From Clostridium culturomicium (GTDB lineage: Bacteria; Bacillota; Clostridia; Clostridiales; Clostridiaceae), in the NCBI RefSeq assembly GCF_000821305.1, contig NZ_CCXK01000014.1:248001-312000 (forward strand): a DNA stretch of 64,000 nt. The letters are read 5' to 3'. The notes under the pieces were generated by a model. It had not been told where the DNA came from. It worked only from the letters and a program-made list of their open reading frames with translations, and did not search any database. This document shows positions 60,589-64,000 of the stretch, in pieces (position 1 is the first letter of the stretch; each line of letters opens with the position of its first letter). The position numbers and the translations under genes were made by a program.

Positions 60589-62115
60589 TTAATTTTTATT
60601 TAACTGATAAACTTCAAAATACTTATTTTGAAGATAGTTAACAAAATATTTTGATTCAAGCTTTTCCCCTGTTGCTTTTTCTATCAATTCTGTAGGTGAG
60701 TAAATTGCACCGTGGCTGTGAACATTATCAGCCATCCATTTATAAATTAAATCTAGTTTACCTTCAGATAATAATTCATTTACTGAGCCTATCTGTCTTT
60801 CCATTGCCGCCACAAATTGTGAAGAAGTTAAATTTGCCAAGAAGTAACTTGGGAAATATCCAAAATAGCCTGCGGCCCAATGAATATCCTGTAATACCCC
60901 TTCATCATCACCTTTTGGCTCTACCCCTAGATATTCCTTATATTTATCATTCCAGACTCTTGGCAATTCAGACACCTTAATTTTGTTGTTAATTAGATCT
61001 TTTTCTATTTCATATCTAATAATTATATGAAGAATATAAGTAAGCTCATCAGCATCATTACGTATAAGCGATGGCTGAACCTTATTTATACCCCTAAAGA
61101 ACTTATCCTCACTCAATTCACTCATCTGTGGACATATTTCTTGAAGTGTCTTATAAAATGAAGTCCAGAAACCTTTGCTTCTTCCAATTATATTTTCATA
61201 TATTCTGGCTTGTCCTTCTTCTAGTCCAAAGGATGAAACCTCTGCTAGCATAGTTCCCATTAAGTCAGAGTTTATTGTCTGCTCATATATTCCCTTTCCG
61301 CCCTCATGAAGAGTGTTAAATAATCCAACTCTAATATCATTGTCATTATATGTTGTAATAATCCTCACATCATTTGGTGAACTTGCAAGTGTTGTAGGAT
61401 GCATTCCTTCATCTAATCTACCCGCTGAAAAGTCGAACCCAATACTTTTCAATAACTCTTCAGACAATCTTTTTTGTTGTTCCTTTTCTATATAAATATC
61501 AAAGAAATTATCTTCAATATAAATTCCACTACCCTTTATCTTGCTTAAGAGCTCAATCACAAATAACTTTAATTCTTCTGCTAATGAATCAATCTGTTTA
61601 ACCGTTACGCCCTCTTCATAATAACCAATTAATGCATCATAAGGATTTTCTTCATAGCCCCAGTATTCTGCGAAGGATTTAAAAGAATCAACTATTTTTT
61701 CCAGATATGGAGCAAACTTATTGAAATCTTTAGCTCTCTTAGCTTCTTCCCATTGACGCTCCGCATTTGCAATTAGTGTTATATACTGTGTATACTCTTT
61801 AACTGGAATACTGCTGACATAACTGTAGTTTCTCTTTATACGCTTTACCATAGAGTCAACATACTTTTCATTATCTTTTCTTCCCTCAAAATAACTTACG
61901 CAGCTTCTAAGTTTTTTATCTGAAAATAATTTATATAGTTCTCCACTTAGATAAGCCATAACCTGACTTCTATACTCCAGCCCTTTCTCAGGCATGTTAG
62001 TTATTTTATCCCAATAAACTAATGAATTTAAAGTATATTTAAGATATTCTATTTTTCTAACCAATTCCTTAAATTCCATGAGCTTAGTATCATAAATTTT
62101 ATTAGTTTTCGCCAT
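60589..62115 (-). CDS. M32 carboxypeptidase homologue with an altered active-site motif
   Basis: 508 residues from the ATG at 62115, which has AAGGAGAG and overlaps the MFS end by 14 bp. Family features are clear: MHPTTLASSPNDVRITT-like segment before the active site, SFGLEEGQARIYENIIGRS, QPSLIRNDADELTYILHI, and VLQDIHWAAGYFGYFPSY. The zinc motif that should be HEXXH is HEGGK (residues 270-274, bases 61308-61294), so the second zinc ligand is lysine. The usual third-ligand motif HES/HEG also begins with Glu, though E300 is kept. Either the enzyme binds metal differently, or it is a non-catalytic member with a regulatory or binding role. The reading frame is intact and the gene sits mid-operon. 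Confidence 0.85.
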   Translation of the reverse strand: MAKTNKIYDTKLMEFKELVRKIEYLKYTLNSLVYWDKITNMPEKGLEYRSQVMAYLSGELYKLFSDKKLRSCVSYFEGRKDNEKYVDSMVKRIKRNYSYVSSIPVKEYTQYITLIANAERQWEEAKRAKDFNKFAPYLEKIVDSFKSFAEYWGYEENPYDALIGYYEEGVTVKQIDSLAEELKLFVIELLSKIKGSGIYIEDNFFDIYIEKEQQKRLSEELLKSIGFDFSAGRLDEGMHPTTLASSPNDVRIITTYNDNDIRVGLFNTLHEGGKGIYEQTINSDLMGTMLAEVSSFGLEEGQARIYENIIGRSKGFWTSFYKTLQEICPQMSELSEDKFFRGINKVQPSLIRNDADELTYILHIIIRYEIEKDLINNKIKVSELPRVWNDKYKEYLGVEPKGDDEGVLQDIHWAAGYFGYFPSYFLANLTSSQFVAAMERQIGSVNELLSEGKLDLIYKWMADNVHSHGAIYSPTELIEKATGEKLESKYFVNYLQNKYFEVYQLNKN

Positions 62116-63454
62116 GACTACTCTCTCCTTCTTGTTTTGCTGCTTTATTATATTTCCATAATCCAATTAAAAGTATTGTGCATGCAATAGCATAAATAAT
62201 AGCTGCTATATAATAAGCTGTTCTATATCCTTCCTGTGTTACAAATAATACTTTACCTGTGAACATTCCACTTGCTATGCTCGCAAGTCCTGCTACAAAA
62301 TTTAATGCAGATGCATATGCTGGCCTATACCTATCTGGTACAATCTCCATAGATAAAGAACTATCTACTGGACTACTTAAATTTATAAGCCCAGACCTGA
62401 TGAATAAGGAAATTCCTACAACTGGAATTGTATATTTTCCAAAGGCATCTCCATTGGCAATCAATAACATAAAAGGAATTGATAGTAGTGCTACACCTCC
62501 AAGGGTAACAATTTGTCCAAATTTCTTAACCACCCATGGTGTAAACAACATGAAAACTACTATTGCTAAATATGACAAAGATACTAATTGAGAAGATGTA
62601 ACCTTATCAATATGAAGATTCCTATTTAGAAAAACAGTGTAGTATGAACTAAATAGTCCCATGCCAAAGGAAATCATAGCCCAATAAATCATATAAATAA
62701 TAGAATCTCTTCCCATTATGGATTTTAATATGTTCTTTACCTGTTGTATAAACGGTTTTCTCTCTTCTGCAGCCATGAAAAAATAATCATCTTTCTTCTC
62801 TCGAATAAGAATTGCAGGAACTATTGCTGCTAATGATAAGACTGCAGCCATAAACAGCACATCCTTATTTCCTTGAAGATAAGCAACTTTCATAACTGGA
62901 GACATTTCTGACACATATTCCGTCAAAGCTTTCGCTGAACTATAAGTCTGACCTGCTCTTAATGAAAACATCTTAACGGTTAATGCTCCGCCTAAAAATG
63001 TTGTTAGGAAATAACCTATATAACCTATATAATAAGTTTTTGTGTACCAGCTAATCTTGTTTTTACTTTTGGTGTATACGGCTATAAAGGGTGCAAGCAT
63101 TGCATAATGCAATTGAATTCCTGTTAATGCTAATAGAGTTGTAATATTAAAAATTATTGGTGAATCCAAGTATAATACTGACAACAGAGCTGCTGAACAT
63201 GAGACTGATGAAAACATCAGCAACTTTTTATATCCAATTTTCGGTATGAAAACAAGGATGAATGCACTTATAAATGTTGCATATCCGTAAAATGCCCAAA
63301 ATGAAGTTGCTACTGTTATTGAAACCTCTTGAAGGTAATTAATATATGTATCATAAATAATTCCGCTCACCAAGTTACTTATGACATAACTTATAATGAA
63401 CATAGAAATATTCCATGTCTTACGCTTGCTTAACCAAGATTCTGACTCTTCCAT
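62102..63454 (-). CDS. MFS transporter (second peptide-cluster carrier)
   Basis: 450 residues, about 12 membrane helices, with a cytoplasmic loop near residues 215-240. Not closely similar to the other MFS carrier of this cluster. A conserved EIVPDRYRPAYASALNF motif and a polar, charged C-terminus are present. First transporter of the operon, 36 nt after the regulator, with AAGGAG. The substrate is likely a peptide or amino acid by context only. Confidence 0.85.
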   Translation of the reverse strand: MEESESWLSKRKTWNISMFIISYVISNLVSGIIYDTYINYLQEVSITVATSFWAFYGYATFISAFILVFIPKIGYKKLLMFSSVSCSAALLSVLYLDSPIIFNITTLLALTGIQLHYAMLAPFIAVYTKSKNKISWYTKTYYIGYIGYFLTTFLGGALTVKMFSLRAGQTYSSAKALTEYVSEMSPVMKVAYLQGNKDVLFMAAVLSLAAIVPAILIREKKDDYFFMAAEERKPFIQQVKNILKSIMGRDSIIYMIYWAMISFGMGLFSSYYTVFLNRNLHIDKVTSSQLVSLSYLAIVVFMLFTPWVVKKFGQIVTLGGVALLSIPFMLLIANGDAFGKYTIPVVGISLFIRSGLINLSSPVDSSLSMEIVPDRYRPAYASALNFVAGLASIASGMFTGKVLFVTQEGYRTAYYIAAIIYAIACTILLIGLWKYNKAAKQEGESSHGEN

Positions 63455-63489
63455 TATAATCTCCTTTTTAAAATAAACTTTTTAAAGTA

Positions 63490-63999
63490 TTACTTATATC
63501 TACACTGTGTAAAAAATGGATGAAGTAAATTTAATGAGAAAACATCTTCACCCGTAGGATTTGCTAGCTCCTTGTTATTTATTTCATCTATAGAAGTATT
63601 ACATTGGTTATTCAAACTGCTATCATTTTCAATGACTTCCATTAAAGCAAGAAATATTTTGGCTTCTCTCTTCATCTTTTGAAGGTTAAATTTATGAGCT
63701 CTTACTGTTGCTGGACTTATACCCATCTCTTTACCGATAACCTTTACATCCTTACGCAAAAACATGGCTATAAGCATACTTTTTTGAATATCAGAAAGTC
63801 CACTAATCTGTTTATCTAAAGAAATTAAACTTTTAAATACTCCTCCATGTTCATCATCAATATGTTCTATAACAGCTTTTTCAGCAGTCACCATACGCTC
63901 CCTGCTCGTATGAATTAAACCCTCCTCAAAATACTCTCCACAAAAGATACAGCTATACCCTTGTCCACTTTCTTGCTGTATATACCCTTTATATAACTC
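63490..63999 (-). CDS. Zinc-finger/HTH regulator, 5' end beyond the window
   Basis: The frame is open to the right edge, so at least 169 residues, and an ATG at 63894 is internal. The upstream part reads ELYKGYIQQESGQGYSCIFC and on through GEYFEEGLIHTSRERM, then VIEHIDDEHG. It matches the paralogue at 56511 in layout: CIFCG finger, paired histidines and helix-turn-helix (SDIQKSMLIAMFLRKDVKVI, GKEMGISPATVRAHKFNLQK). It stops about 50 residues after the HTH and lacks DUF2087. It is the first visible gene of the MFS-M32-MFS-pepX operon and probably controls it. Confidence 0.85.
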   Translation of the reverse strand, partial: ELYKGYIQQESGQGYSCIFCGEYFEEGLIHTSRERMVTAEKAVIEHIDDEHGGVFKSLISLDKQISGLSDIQKSMLIAMFLRKDVKVIGKEMGISPATVRAHKFNLQKMKREAKIFLALMEVIENDSSLNNQCNTSIDEINNKELANPTGEDVFSLNLLHPFFTQCRYK

Positions 64000-64000
64000 T

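Noticed and set aside
1..64000. CRISPR arrays, insertion sequences, prophage or integrase sites
   Set aside because: No regularly spaced repeats, transposase or phage-like ORFs were found. The only repeats are the dispersed intergenic family and local palindromes.

Overview
The window is about 64 kb of very AT-rich chromosomal DNA from a low-GC Gram-positive anaerobe, most likely a Clostridium sensu stricto or close relative (inference). The signs are A/T-ending codons, GGAGG-type ribosome binding sites with frequent TTG/GTG starts, a T-box in front of glnS, a siroheme nitrite/sulfite reductase without aerobic partners, a CarD-type regulator, DUF4474 and SCP/CAP surface proteins, and many hairpin terminators. 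There are no rRNA genes, CRISPR arrays, prophages or insertion sequences. About 60 protein genes and one tRNA are present.

Layout. 1-4.6 kb: end of a flavin reductase, malic enzyme, tRNA-Gln(CUG), a Crp/Fnr-type regulator, a possible 39-residue membrane peptide gene and a secreted CAP protein. 4.6-10.6 kb: a complete oligopeptide ABC operon (oppABCDF plus a 64-aa membrane protein) on the minus strand. 11-20 kb: siroheme reductase, amidohydrolase, TSUP exporter, cyclase, nitroreductase, 5'-nucleotidase. 20-25 kb: phosphonate-type ABC operon (phnD-C-E-E) with a promoter/operator visible upstream. 25-36 kb: cold-shock protein, DUF434 protein, an exonuclease with an in-frame stop near its end, an ECF S component, endonuclease IV, a GH4 alpha-galactosidase with a divergent AraC regulator, a HAD phosphatase, a Methyltransf_32 enzyme and a HIRAN protein. 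36-48.4 kb: CapA, DUF4474, glnS with its T-box, sbcDC and panF/yhdT. 48.8-51.3 kb: an amino-acid ABC operon. 51.4-57.3 kb: an orphan gene, the wreck of a cell-wall-anchored protein, an SDR, CarD, sirtuin, DUF1003 and patatin genes, and a zinc-finger/HTH/DUF2087 regulator. 57.3-64 kb: a peptide-catabolism operon (regulator paralogue, MFS, M32-like protein, MFS, Xaa-Pro dipeptidyl-peptidase) that runs off the right edge.

Much of the window concerns peptide and amino-acid acquisition: Opp, a polar amino-acid ABC transporter, PepX/M32 with two MFS carriers, and Gln-tRNA-controlled glnS. All three ABC operons share one architecture: a stem-loop directly behind the substrate-binding-protein gene and before the permease/ATPase genes.

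The most notable unexplained signals are: (1) a dispersed family of roughly 40-160-bp intergenic repeats at seven loci in both orientations; (2) a 39-codon hydrophobic ORF whose Shine-Dalgarno region is perfectly complementary to its 3' hairpin, as in type I toxin mRNAs; (3) an M32 carboxypeptidase homologue whose HEXXH zinc motif reads HEGGK; (4) an exonuclease gene whose frame continues past a stop to a second stop abutting the terminator; (5) perfect palindromes over likely promoters of the Crp/Fnr gene and phnD.
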